DNA from: Dimargaris cristalligena
Lineage: Eukaryota; Kickxellomycota; Dimargaritomycetes; Dimargaritales; Dimargaritaceae
NCBI GenBank assembly: GCA_027576995.1
Contig: JANBQC010000416.1
Span: 1 to 25,319, forward strand
DNA length: 25,319 bases
Direction: 5' to 3'
Shown here in pieces: positions 1-9,483 of this stretch. Below the pieces are notes generated by a model. It made no database searches and was not told the origin of the DNA. It was given only the letters and a program-made list of their open reading frames with translations. Each line of letters opens with the position of its first letter. Position 1 is the first letter of the stretch. The position numbers were made by a program, and so were the translations under genes.

Positions 1-177
1 GGACATATATAGTGAATCAATAGTCAATCAATAAACGTTGGTCTTTTTCTTTCCTTACACTTGTTTTAATGCTAACATAATCGCCCCAGTTACGCATGCC
101 ATACCAAGAATTTTTCCATTGCATTCCCCTCTCTCTCGATTCCTTTTCTTTTGTTACGTGGACTCCGGCTGGCTTTC

Positions 178-2542
178 ATGATGCCCCTCGTTAATTGTAC
201 CCGATATGTCTGGGGCCTCGCACGAACGAGTCGCCTGACCACCCAGCGGGCCTTTGCCAAAAGCAGGACCGTTCCCTACGGCCGCCATTCCCTCTGGACG
301 GCCCGCCATTCGGTTCACCCGGAACTTTCCCTTGCCTTACGCGAATGCCTCGAAGCATTGCCCAAATCTCCCTCTAGTGATTATTACCAACCGTGGAATG
401 CGCTGCTCCTATTAGTGTCGGCTAGCTACGGCGCGGAAGCCATCGCGGCTCTTCCTGCATTAGCTACTACGAATTTCCCTCCAGGCGCGACGGAAACGAC
501 CACTAACCCAGCTGTATTGATAGGGTGTGTGGTAGACTCTGTCCTTGCCCCCTCGCCATCTAACGCTTCACCAACAACCCCTCCTACCCATCCTCCGAAC
601 CATCGTTGGGCCTCTTCTACTACTATCCAGTGGACCCCGGGCGTTAGCTTGCTTGCCATCCAATCATCCCAGCCGGTGGTCGCTTTTCGCTTGGACGACA
701 CCACCACCCAGCGACGTAAACTCAAAAGTAATGCGGTGGGTCGCTGGCAGCCCCCCGATCGGTACCAGCAACTCCGACGCGAAAATGCCAGCATTGACAT
801 GTCTCGGTTTACTTCCGTGGCGCGCGCGGATAATTTAGTACAGCTTCCTTCTGAACTCAGGGCTCTGCCATCGGAAGAGGACAGGTAAATATAATGACTT
901 ATTTAAATATTAGTAAGGAAATGAACTTATGGCACAATGTTAGATTTAAAGGGACCCTTTAATTTTCGTTTAACCATTAAATTATTGGATAAATTCGTAT
1001 ACGCGGTTCACATTTCTATCCACGTGTAAATAGATCACCCGTTTTTATTCTATTTTCCGACGACGAGCCCCACCAGTTCTTGGACGTGCTTAATAGCCAT
1101 TTCCCCGCCAGTATGAAGGTAACTTGTTCTTGCCATGGTCTCGGTGTCCTGGGCTACACTATGCTGGTCACATTAACCTTTTGTACCATTTACACGGTTG
1201 ATTTCACAGCCGACTAGAATCCGGATGTGTTTATTATAACGATTCCAGATTTCAATTCTAAAAAACTAACACATCTGTACCGATTCTAATATTTACAATG
1301 AACCACCCATAGGCCGGCGTCATTGGCTCATCAACCCCCTTTATCAACGGCCGACCATTCACCCTCTTCGATCGCACGGGGCTGTACAGCAGCGGCATGT
1401 GCGGGGTGGCCATTCCCAAGTTCTCCTCCCACCTTACCTCTCATGTCAAGTACGAACAGCTGGTCCCGGTCGGGGATCCACTGATCATCACAAGGTAAGT
1501 TCTGGGTTAATCTGGCGCTATTGTACAGCAAAATATTACGCACGTGAGGGCAATTATACAGCAATGGCACCTAATTCCGTGCGGGGACACCCCCCTATGC
1601 ATCAGACGGTAACTACTGAATGACCATTTCGCTGTCACTCCCCATTGGTATGGCATGTATATCTGATCATGGAATACTCCCCTCTCATGGACATATGTGA
1701 TTGAATCTGGGTAGATGCCAGGGAAATGTCATTCTTGAACTGGATGGGCCGGGATCAGAGGATCTACCAGGACTACTGAAACGATCTACCCAGGCGTATG
1801 AAAGCAAACAGATTCGCCTCTATGCCCGCATCCACGACCAGAATGTCCAGTCGAGCCATTATAATGATGTAAGTAGCGCTCAGAAACACCCCTGAGTTTA
1901 TTCGGTAGTTTTCAGTGCAGCTCCCAAATCTTTCGGACTCTAACGGCTATCCCTGCCATGACTGGAGCTCGGCACCAGGGAATCACTGTCTTTGTATATA
2001 TATATATTATCCGTATCCCTGCAATATCTAGCGGAATATAACATAGTGTATATTTTCTAAATTACTGAGCACCCTCCCACCATCCACACTATATATCCTC
2101 CTGTGATGGTTCATAGGATGACCAATCGACGGTATACCGTATTGTTGGGGGCGACCCCGCTAAACACACCATGGTTTTGGATACCGTGGAGGAACTCCAG
2201 CCGGGTCAGGATATTCAAATCTACCACGATGCGGCTGGTGGAGATTTGAAAGAATTGCCTACTGGACCAGTGGACCCGAACGTGCCTTCCACCACCCCCT
2301 CCTCCCCCGGGCTCCTACAGTTCAGGGCCCTCGATCCAGATACCTCCGCTAGTGTATCCCACACCCCCTCAATGGAATCGGCTTGCTCTACCCCAGCGCT
2401 TAATACCGGGGGTACGGCGGAACCGTCGATGGCCCCTATGTTGTTCGGTGGCGCTAGTCAAAATGGGTTTATCTGGGGCCACCGCGCCCGTCCCATTCAA
2501 ATACCGAATAGCCAAGGAACTCTATACACGAAATCCGATTAG
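178..2542 (+). CDS. FIST-domain protein, five exons
   Basis: I join exons 178-884, 1034-1118, 1313-1494, 1715-1868 and 2117-2542, giving 517 residues. Every junction has GT-AG ends (donors GTAAAT, GTAACT, GTAAGT, GTAAGT) and keeps the frame. The first ATG is at 178; the reading frame opens earlier but only with TTG. The protein resembles FIST_N/FIST_C sensory-domain proteins, the family that includes the C-terminal part of FBXO22. Seen in order: an Arg-rich, acid-poor leader (residues 1-45) that could be a mitochondrial presequence; a FIST_N-like block (about 85-220); FSDDEPHQFLDVLNSHFP at exon 2; GSSTPFINGRPF and VPVGDPLIITR in exon 3; GNVILELDGPG in exon 4; and YRIVGGDP at the start of exon 5. 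The last roughly 110 residues are Pro/Ser-rich and probably disordered. No F-box is visible. FIST domains are thought to bind small ligands; the substrate here is unknown. The family call is firm, the mitochondrial location is inference. Confidence 0.84.
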
Positions 2543-4213
2543 AAAACTATGTTTATGAGGGTCAGTTTCGGAGTACACTATGGGCTAGAGTTCGAGAGTT
2601 CTTTTTTATGCACCTGTCGTATCTACCGAATCAATCAATTAGCCATCTTTATTGTCACTACTATTGTCCTAATTGCATTGTGACATAACTTTCTTGATTA
2701 AATAGACTGTATTTCCTACATGGTGCTTATGGAACTATTCTGTTTTTCTTCTGTTGCAAATGAAATAGAACCCTTGGGGGGTTGGGGATTGGTAGTGCAG
2801 CTTGAAAAATATGAACAGTTCCGCAATTAGTTCGGAATGTGTCGTGTACAATAAATGGCTGTATAGGAAATCACAACACCCCTGACCATTTACACTTTAT
2901 TTTATCTAGCCATTATCCAAGTCCAGTCCTAAATTACCCCTCGCTAGTTAGTCTTGACAAATTTCTTACAGGACAAAGCGACAGTGAAAGAGGGGGAGGG
3001 GCTCTTTACAGGATGTAGGGATATTTGGTGAACATTGATTTACGATTCAGAACATTCCTGGTGTAATTCGAAGTAACCTTCGGAACTGCTTAAATTACAT
3101 TCGATACAATTAACATTCTATCACAAGGTACCCAATCCGATGGAACCCATTGGTTATTATTTTCATAGGGAATACCTGTAATTATACAAAGTGCCATTAC
3201 TATACGGGCCAGAAATAGACCCCCATACCCAGGGAAGGTGTTAAACGCTTTCATTAATCATAACAGTGGGGGAGGGAACATTGGTACAATCATCGACCAG
3301 AATGGACGGCAACATAGTGTCTAGAGTGACAAAAGCGTAGCCACCATCCCGGTGCATGGGGGCACAGGAGAAGAACAATCAAGAGAATATCGCAGGGAAT
3401 GGTAAATTGAGAATAATAGAAGGACAGGAGGACGGGGGATAGGGGAAGGTAGAGGATATAGAAGATGAGATCAAAGCCTGGTCCCATTTTTAGGGTGCAG
3501 GGCACTGCTAAAGGGAACCGGCCAAACCGCCTTGCGGTAGGCCTAATCGGGGGGATATTAACACCGAAAATAGAGGGCTGTTCAAGCGAACGGTCACCAA
3601 GGGGCCAAATCAAGGCATTAAAAACAGCGGGGTTGGAGAGAGGGGAGCACGCGGTACTTCGCATGGCTAGTCAAAACACCCCGGCGGCCCGGAGTGGGAG
3701 GGGGGAAGTCGGGTTGGAGGAAAATAATGAGAACCAACCCAACAAAGGAAACCCGAATAAATAACTCATGGAACAGGTGGGAGGTGATCACTGTTCGGTT
3801 GGGGGGCAAATAGGGTAACAGAGGACACTGATTTCGTGGAAGGGGGAAAGAGGGAAGGATGACATGGAAGAACAGAGCCGTGATACAAATAAGAGAGTTA
3901 TAATCATGGATCGATAGGAAGGAGAGGGTAAATAATAAACATGGCGGTTAAGAAAACACCAGGCAGCCCCTGTTCCGATAATTTCGGGGGGAGCTGGTGG
4001 CGACATGAGAGGGGGGAGAGGGGGGAGAGGGGGCATGAAATACTCCAAGGTTGAACAAGGGGAAGTGGGCTAGTCGAGGATCGCGTAGCAATGCAAAATA
4101 GAGAGTGGAAGTCGGAGAGACTGACTGCCATGAAAGCCCCGAGAACACGGTCAGGTATAGTGAGAGAAGATGCAAAATCAAAATAAATAAAGGGAACAAG
4201 TTGAGGAAAAGGG
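2543..4213. other. Gene-free spacer, right part purine-rich on +
   Basis: This stretch lies between the convergent FIST and PIP 5-kinase genes. The left part (to about 3240) is AT-rich and has an AATAAA at 2850-2855, about 310 nt after the FIST stop, which could serve as its poly(A) signal. From about 3240 to 4213 the + strand is strongly purine-rich, with G runs at 3986-3991, 4011-4016, 4020-4025 and 4029-4033. Several open frames of 75-124 codons exist on both strands, but they overlap each other, are low in complexity and show no recognisable domain, so I treat this as non-coding, probably including the 3' UTR of the kinase gene. Confidence 0.5.
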
Positions 4214-6427
4214 TTATTCCCATTTCCGTTTGTAGCGGCTGTTCATATTAATAGCCGGTAGATTATCGTGGTGCTGGATCGCGTTGACCATGAAGTCCAT
4301 GAACCGATGGGCGTACTCCCGGGGGTGCACGGAGGAGATGGTATGGGGGTCGTGGACGACGGACTTGACGAGATGCTCGAATTTCTTGGACGAGTTGTAG
4401 GGGGTCAAAATATCAATGACGCCCATGTAGTAAATCTTGTTGGTGGGGCGGTCATTTTCATCGGTGGCCAAGAACCCCCCCGAGTCTTGGTAAAAGATAC
4501 AGTTGCGGAGTTCCTTAAAGGTGGCGTCGGGGAGGTGGGAGCTGACGGCATCGAGGGACACCGGGTCGGATTCGACGATGGCTTTACGCATAGCCATGAT
4601 TTTACTGGAACGACGGTTGACGGGGTGGTAGGACATGGTCTGTGCATTGGGTTCAAAAACCGATAGGGTGTTGTCCCGGATGTTATCCTTATTGCCCCGT
4701 GACCGGTCGTGGATACCAATGAGGAGACTGTAGTCCATGATATTGAGGCGCTCGAGGAGGGCCACGTCGCACTGCAATTGGTCAAAGAATTCGCGGCGTT
4801 TAATGGGGCCCAGCTCGATTTTCCGACCCATCTGCATCCAATTGAGGTCCTTCATCACGGCGCGGGGCTTTTTCTGGGCCTCTTCGCTTAGGAAGCGGCC
4901 GTAGGTGGAGCCCTTGAGGTCAAAGGTCTCGTGGATATCCTTGTTGGGGGGGAACACATTGCTCATCACGACGAAGTGTATTTTCTGGCTGTGGGGCAGT
5001 TTTACGCGGTGCAGCCCGTAGATGCGCCCGATGAGGGTATTGGGGTTTTGGCGAATGTGTTCGTAGTAATGGGGTAGGATACGCCGCATGAAGCGGTGTT
5101 CAGTGTGGTGGATGGTCTTGATGATGAAGCGGTAGTCCTGGGAGTAGTAGAAGAAGCTGCCGCTCTTACCCGCCGACCCTACTTCGGATAGAATGTATTT
5201 GCTGGTCAGGGACATGAGGTATTCAGCGGGATCTAAATCGAAAATCTCCCGGATGTGACGGAATACCCAGGGGGCGTAGTCCTTGAATTTGAAGTCGTAC
5301 TTGGACGAGGGGGTTAATTCGTCACCGGTGACGTCAAAGGCCAGTTTATTGGCGGCTTTGAAGTCGGCCGAGCTAAGGGGTCGCTGGGGCTTGCCGGTGC
5401 AGCGGGATACGGAGACCCGGATACCGGTCAGCATATTGTACATGAGAACGTAGTTGACGTGGTGCTCATCGATCTGAGTGCCAATGGCGAAGGGCGGGGC
5501 GGCCGCTTCGTAGTCACGGCGACGGCGGGACACACGGCGCTGTTTCTTCATGTCCTGTTTGGCGGTTAACCAGTCGACTTGGTCATCGACCAGGGGGGCG
5601 GAAGTGGCAGGAAAAGGGGCCGATCCAGGAGGGGCCCCCGCGGGGATAGCAGTGGCCCGCTGGGCTACTAGGGAGCCGGACTCGGCCGGCTCGGCCAGGG
5701 CCTTGACCGCGGCAGGGCCCCGCTGGTGGCCGAGAGTCATTTCACCTAGGCCGGTGTTGTTGCGCTGGAGGGTGATGGCCATGGTGGGCGAAGGGGGGGC
5801 TATCCGATGGGGTGGGAAAGTGGCGGCGCCGGAGGGGTGGGTAGGCGGCTCCGAGAGTCGAATCGAGCTGGCCTGGGGGGAGCGCTGGGGAAATAGCTCG
5901 GGAGAATGTAAAGATACTTGGGACAGGTCGGGGGATACGGACGAGGCACGCGAGGCCGACAGAGTGATGATACCGCTCGACTGGGCAGCGGGGCCTAACG
6001 GCGGGGACGGTGTCTCGCGGTAAAAGGCGCGCGGAGTTGTAACGGTGCGGGGGGCGGGTTGCTCGCAGTGACTACCCTCGGAGGCGGTGCGGCGGTGGTG
6101 GGCCTGTAATATTTCGGGAACGGGTAGGGGCCAGGCCGACGGGGAGGGTGGCAGACCGACTTGGTCCTCGTTAGACTGGTAGACGGTGGGCAGGGATTGG
6201 GACTGTTGGGGCAAGGAAGGGGTGGAGCGATTGAGGGGCGGAAGGGCGGGGTCGGGGGGCGATGAGGGAGTATGGCCGGGGTCTGGCTCAGTAGGGGGGG
6301 TGGAGCGAGGAGTAGGCAGCAAAGGGTCTAGCACGGCCGTACCTGCGGGGGATTTATGGAGGGCGATGGTCAATTTAGAGGAGCGGGGCCAAGTAATGGG
6401 GTTAGACCTGGGAGGGACGTTCGTCAT
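4214..6427 (-). CDS. MSS4: Phosphatidylinositol-4-phosphate 5-kinase (Mss4 type)
   Basis: An intronless gene encoding 737 residues. It makes PI(4,5)P2 from PI4P, mostly at the plasma membrane, for actin organisation, endocytosis and cell-wall signalling. The first ATG in frame is at 6427-6425; the frame extends to 6460 only through a GTG. Residues 1-300 are Pro/Ser-rich and likely disordered, as in fungal Mss4 proteins. The catalytic domain fills about 310-737. It contains the ATP-site lysine in FIIKTIHHTEH (near 437), DLKGSTYGR (near 503), MDYSLLIGIHDR (near 563) and MGVIDILTPYN (near 667). The activation loop reads KKFEHLVK and keeps the Glu that in animal enzymes marks type I (PI4P 5-kinase) rather than type II. 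A short basic tail, RYKRKW, ends the protein. Length is close to yeast Mss4. It is convergent with the FIST gene; its upstream side is a CT-rich (coding-strand) spacer. Confidence 0.96.
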   Translation of the reverse strand: MTNVPPRSNPITWPRSSKLTIALHKSPAGTAVLDPLLPTPRSTPPTEPDPGHTPSSPPDPALPPLNRSTPSLPQQSQSLPTVYQSNEDQVGLPPSPSAWPLPVPEILQAHHRRTASEGSHCEQPAPRTVTTPRAFYRETPSPPLGPAAQSSGIITLSASRASSVSPDLSQVSLHSPELFPQRSPQASSIRLSEPPTHPSGAATFPPHRIAPPSPTMAITLQRNNTGLGEMTLGHQRGPAAVKALAEPAESGSLVAQRATAIPAGAPPGSAPFPATSAPLVDDQVDWLTAKQDMKKQRRVSRRRRDYEAAAPPFAIGTQIDEHHVNYVLMYNMLTGIRVSVSRCTGKPQRPLSSADFKAANKLAFDVTGDELTPSSKYDFKFKDYAPWVFRHIREIFDLDPAEYLMSLTSKYILSEVGSAGKSGSFFYYSQDYRFIIKTIHHTEHRFMRRILPHYYEHIRQNPNTLIGRIYGLHRVKLPHSQKIHFVVMSNVFPPNKDIHETFDLKGSTYGRFLSEEAQKKPRAVMKDLNWMQMGRKIELGPIKRREFFDQLQCDVALLERLNIMDYSLLIGIHDRSRGNKDNIRDNTLSVFEPNAQTMSYHPVNRRSSKIMAMRKAIVESDPVSLDAVSSHLPDATFKELRNCIFYQDSGGFLATDENDRPTNKIYYMGVIDILTPYNSSKKFEHLVKSVVHDPHTISSVHPREYAHRFMDFMVNAIQHHDNLPAINMNSRYKRKWE

Positions 6428-7272
6428 GGTGGACGCTAAACCCACGGAGGAAAAGGGCACAGTTATACTTATAGAGGGGGAGGGGGGAAGACGTAGGCGG
6501 GTGGGAAACTACTAAGGTGGAGTGTCAAATAAAGAGAGAGGGGGGAAGTGGATATATGCGCATACAGCGTTAGGGGCGGGAGGCCTTTCGGCGCTGGACG
6601 AAAAAGACTATACTCTACACGGAATGAAGCTGGCTGGGCCGGAGTAATCCAAGAGAAATAATGGGGTCTAGAGTGGGTCGGCGTGGATGTCCAGGCGGAG
6701 AGGGTTAAACAGAGAGGGGGCTATAATACAAAAAGGTAAGAGGAATGGGCTATGGACGGGAGGGCACGCGAGGAAAAGAACAAAGAAGAAGAATAGTTGT
6801 AAGAGAGTTGCAGTTAGAGGAAAAAAGAGAAAGTAGGGAGCTCGGAGACCGAAAAGAAGGAGCGCTAGCTATGTCCTGTCTCTAGCCTGGTCTTGTCTTG
6901 GGCAGCCCTTTTACAGAATGGAAGGAAGAGAGGAAGGAAGAAGGAATTCAAGCAGCAGAAGAAAGTAGTAGTGGACAGGTAAGGTGCACACAAGGCGACA
7001 GAGTGGGTCACACAAGGCGATGGCTGGTGTGGTGTAGTTGGTAGGTGTATTATATATACTTGTCTATTTAGTCTATACTGCAAAGAAATGAAATGATACC
7101 GAGGGGCGGTAAAACCCAACAATCCACACAAACAGACACACACACATATATCACGTAAGCCTCTCTCCTCGTCTCTTTCCCGTCGCGGGTGGAATCGGAT
7201 GAAAACGAGACAATACCGGCCTACACATTCAAAATCGCCTGCACGTGCCACCCACATCCTCCGCCTTTATAA
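6428..7272. promoter_or_regulatory. Spacer upstream of PIP 5-kinase, polypurine on +
   Basis: No gene is seen in this stretch. It must hold the kinase promoter and 5' UTR (read leftward). The + strand is strongly purine-rich from 6430 to about 6980, so the kinase sense strand is CT-rich, a common property of fungal promoters. At 7268-7272 a TATAA element faces right and could belong to the weak candidate exon that follows. An open frame of 130 codons on - (6865-7257) is low in complexity and has no domain I recognise. Confidence 0.4.
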
Positions 7273-7635
7273 GCTGCAACTCTTGCCTCCCTTGGAACGG
7301 GCACTTCGCCGTCAATTAATTTATATATATACTGCATACCACACCATCCCCCTTGGCGTAGCGTAGCTTCCTATCTCCGATACACATCCAAGGCATCGCC
7401 TACTAAAACCGCTAATGATGCAGTTGCCTCGTTCTTTGTGTCTGGAGCAGAAGAACCCTTCCTCAGAGAATCAGCCCGTTGGAAAAACCAGCGGTTGGAA
7501 GACAATGGCCGTGGAGGCGTCCGCATCGAGCATCGAGCGCGGCCTCTTTTTACCAGCGAGGTGTTGTGGTGGTATTTCCATTATGTCCCCCCTGTGTTTA
7601 CTTATTGTCCCAGTCCGCTGGTTAATCTTTCTTGA
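7273..7635 (+). CDS. Possible short coding exon, complex I AGGG-like (weak)
   Basis: A frame is open from 7273 to a TGA at 7633-7635. From about 7411 it looks protein-like, with RWKNQRLEDNGRGGVRIEHR followed by ARPLFTSEVLWWYF. The G-G-V-x-I-E-x-R pattern with a nearby S-E and W-W recalls the small complex I subunit NDUFB2 (AGGG), whose mature human form has GGGVHIEPR and then a Trp-rich membrane helix. The frame has no ATG, so a real gene would need an upstream exon (an acceptor such as CGTAG at 7362-7366 is possible) or a different start. The hydrophobic stretch is also shorter than in NDUFB2, and the C-terminal W-T-D-E-E-L-G motif is absent. The first ATG after the TATAA (7414-7416) opens a different, less protein-like frame of 74 codons. 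This is a hint, not a call. Confidence 0.2.
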   Translation, partial: AATLASLGTGTSPSINLYIYCIPHHPPWRSVASYLRYTSKASPTKTANDAVASFFVSGAEEPFLRESARWKNQRLEDNGRGGVRIEHRARPLFTSEVLWWYFHYVPPVFTYCPSPLVNLS

Positions 7636-7986
7636 TTGATCATGCCAAGCCATGCCTGACTAATCTCATATAGTCCATATCACGGTCGTTGCACTGTTAT
7701 TGTCTACTGCCAACCCCTCCCTTCATTATCCAAAATTGTATCCATCTTCCAGAGGTAGGCGTCGCTCAGTTCAGCCCAGGATAAACAAAGGTGGTGGGTG
7801 GGTGAGTGTTTATTACGCTAGCTCTGGTTAAAGGTCAATTGGTGGATCTAAATATACAGTACAGAGTACAACCCTCTCTCTGCTCGTCTACTGACTTGAT
7901 AATATTTGGTGAATAGGGAGGAGGACATCTTGCTACAAGGAAACACACATACGTCGGCTGTTGTGCCCTTGTCTCCCGAATCCACC
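7636..7986. other. Spacer downstream of the HIG1 gene
   Basis: No gene is recognised here. On the - strand an AATAAA occurs at 7814-7809, about 170 nt after the stop of the HIG1 gene, and is a reasonable poly(A) signal for it. Confidence 0.4.
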
Positions 7987-8529
7987 CTACTCGTCCTTCC
8001 ATTGGTACTTGGGAGGAGCAGGGGTTTGCTGGCCTATGCTTTCTTCAAGCGCCTTTTGCTTCTTCTTCTGGTGCTCCATAAAGCCGTACCCCACGAGAGC
8101 TAGGATGGTGATGCCCTGGGCCAGCACTCGGTAGTGAAGCATAGTATTCCCGGCTGCTTTATTACCTCGGCGCAAATGGTACACCGCGGATAGTAGAGCA
8201 CCGCATGTGGCCAGAGCCCCTACAATTTGTAATAGATTAAATACCAGTTAACCAGGGGGGCGCATAGAAGGGTCGGTGGTGGGGTCAGTACTATGATCCA
8301 ACCAAGCTAATAGAAATACCCATAGAATTACGTCCTTACTTAACGGTAGAGATAGTAAACCTTCTATATTCATATTGCGTTACCAATATATTTCACTGGT
8401 ATTGACAGCCAAGCACACCTGAAATACATAAATGAATGAATACTCACCAACGGTTACGAAGGGTTCCTCGACCGACTTGCGCATGATACGGGCAAATACG
8501 CTGGTGTCGTGGGCGCCGTCTTGATGCAT
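7987..8529 (-). CDS. RCF1: HIG1-domain protein, Rcf1-like, two exons
   Basis: Exon 1 is 8529-8448 and exon 2 is 8219-7987, giving 104 residues. The donor is GTGAGT (from 8447) and the acceptor TTGTAG; the junction makes a Gly codon and joins FVTVG to ALATCGALLS, restoring the first membrane helix. The HIG1 domain runs from about residue 13 to 80: MRKSVEEPFVTVG, a helix at 25-44, a basic loop YHLRRGNK, then MLHYRVLAQGITILALVGYG as the second helix. Rcf1/HIGD proteins sit in the mitochondrial inner membrane and help assemble and regulate cytochrome c oxidase and the III-IV supercomplexes. The tail is charged and ends in KYQWKDE. The first ATG in the frame is at 8529. At 104 residues it is shorter than yeast Rcf1 and nearer to animal HIGD1, so the exact orthologue (Rcf1 or HIGD1-like) is less sure than the domain. 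Confidence 0.88.
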
Positions 8530-9483
8530 GGTGTCAGAGTAAGTAGCCGAATTTGGTCGGGTCGGGGAAATGAGCAATGGAGGGGGGCTAGTTGGTAATG
8601 TAGAGTCCCACTGAGTGAAATGAAAAGAAGCTCGAGATTCGACTAATAATAATAGAAAGCAGTCAATAGCATTTGGAGGGGAAAAGGAATTCTCTCACTC
8701 GATGGCTCTACTTTTTACTATGCATATATCTTACAGTGGGAGGGAGGGAATAATAGTGGTGGGGGGGGATGGGGGCTATATACAGTCTTTCAACTACTAC
8801 TAGATAGTCAGAGAGTTCAGTTCAGCTTGACCAAACAATATAAGCGGCACGATCCCCCTATAAGGCATTCTTTCATCACGTGGACAGAGCAATAGTAATG
8901 GTGGGCTAGTTGGGCATCATCCGTCACCCACATATATACAATATACCACACCATACTTATTATACTTACTACACAATGAATGAATAGTAGTGTACTGGGC
9001 CAGAAAGAGAAGACGTGCGGCTGGAATAAGGAAGGAAGGAAAGGGAAAAGGGGCTGTTAAAACCACACCCGTCACCACGTTTAGGCTTTGGGGGGGAGGG
9101 GTCTTTTTGAAGGGAGAAGGAATAAGCCGCTGAGCCTGCTAAACTACCAAAGTCCTTCCTTCTAGCCTCCTTCTTTATCCTCTCAGTATTACTACTATTC
9201 CCCGCTTCACTCACTGTGTTTCGTATATTATTCGCATTACCTAACCCACCTCGTTGAGCCTAGGAGGTTTGGTATATAAAATAGTATGCCCTTTTGCTTA
9301 AACCGTTCAATCCGTATATAACCTTTCCCTATTCCCTCGGCTCGGATGCTTCCAACCCTAACTAGCTTGTTACAGTTCGGCCTTGAATAGAAGAGGCCCC
9401 TTCTTCTCCCACTTCTACTTCTATCCCCCCCAACCCCCCTGTTCCGCCTGGTAATTGCAATCGCCTAGTCCACAACTGCCCCC
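8530..9483. promoter_or_regulatory. Divergent promoter region, HIG1 gene and DOA10
   Basis: About 950 nt lie between the two divergent start codons. Two TATA-like elements face DOA10: TATATAAA at 9273-9280 and TATATA at 9315-9320. If transcription starts shortly after them, a short upstream open frame of 14 codons (ATG at 9346, stop at 9388-9390) would precede the DOA10 start. A G-rich run lies at about 8760-8775. No protein gene is supported here; the 81-codon frame on - at 8969-9214 has no domain. Confidence 0.4.

Noticed and set aside
151..177. Upstream extension of the FIST reading frame
   Set aside because: The frame begins with TTG at 151; the first ATG is at 178, so the extension is not used as a start.
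3290..4223. Several overlapping open frames of 75-124 codons on both strands
   Set aside because: They overlap each other, are low in complexity because of the purine skew, and show no domain; the longest on + (3465-3764) has no recognisable family.
5550..6023. 157-codon frame on + antisense to the kinase N-terminus
   Set aside because: It is a mirror of GC-rich Pro/Ser codons on the other strand and has no domain.
6428..6460. Eleven extra codons upstream of the PIP 5-kinase ATG
   Set aside because: They begin with GTG and hold no ATG; the start at 6427 is the first ATG in the frame.
6865..7257. 130-codon frame on - in the kinase upstream spacer
   Set aside because: Its composition follows CT-rich and repeat tracts (CV-rich and TTP-rich runs), and no domain is seen.
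7414..7639. 74-codon frame that starts at the first ATG after the TATAA at 7268
   Set aside because: It is less protein-like than the overlapping frame that carries GGVRIEHR, and its C-terminus is a random hydrophobic mix.
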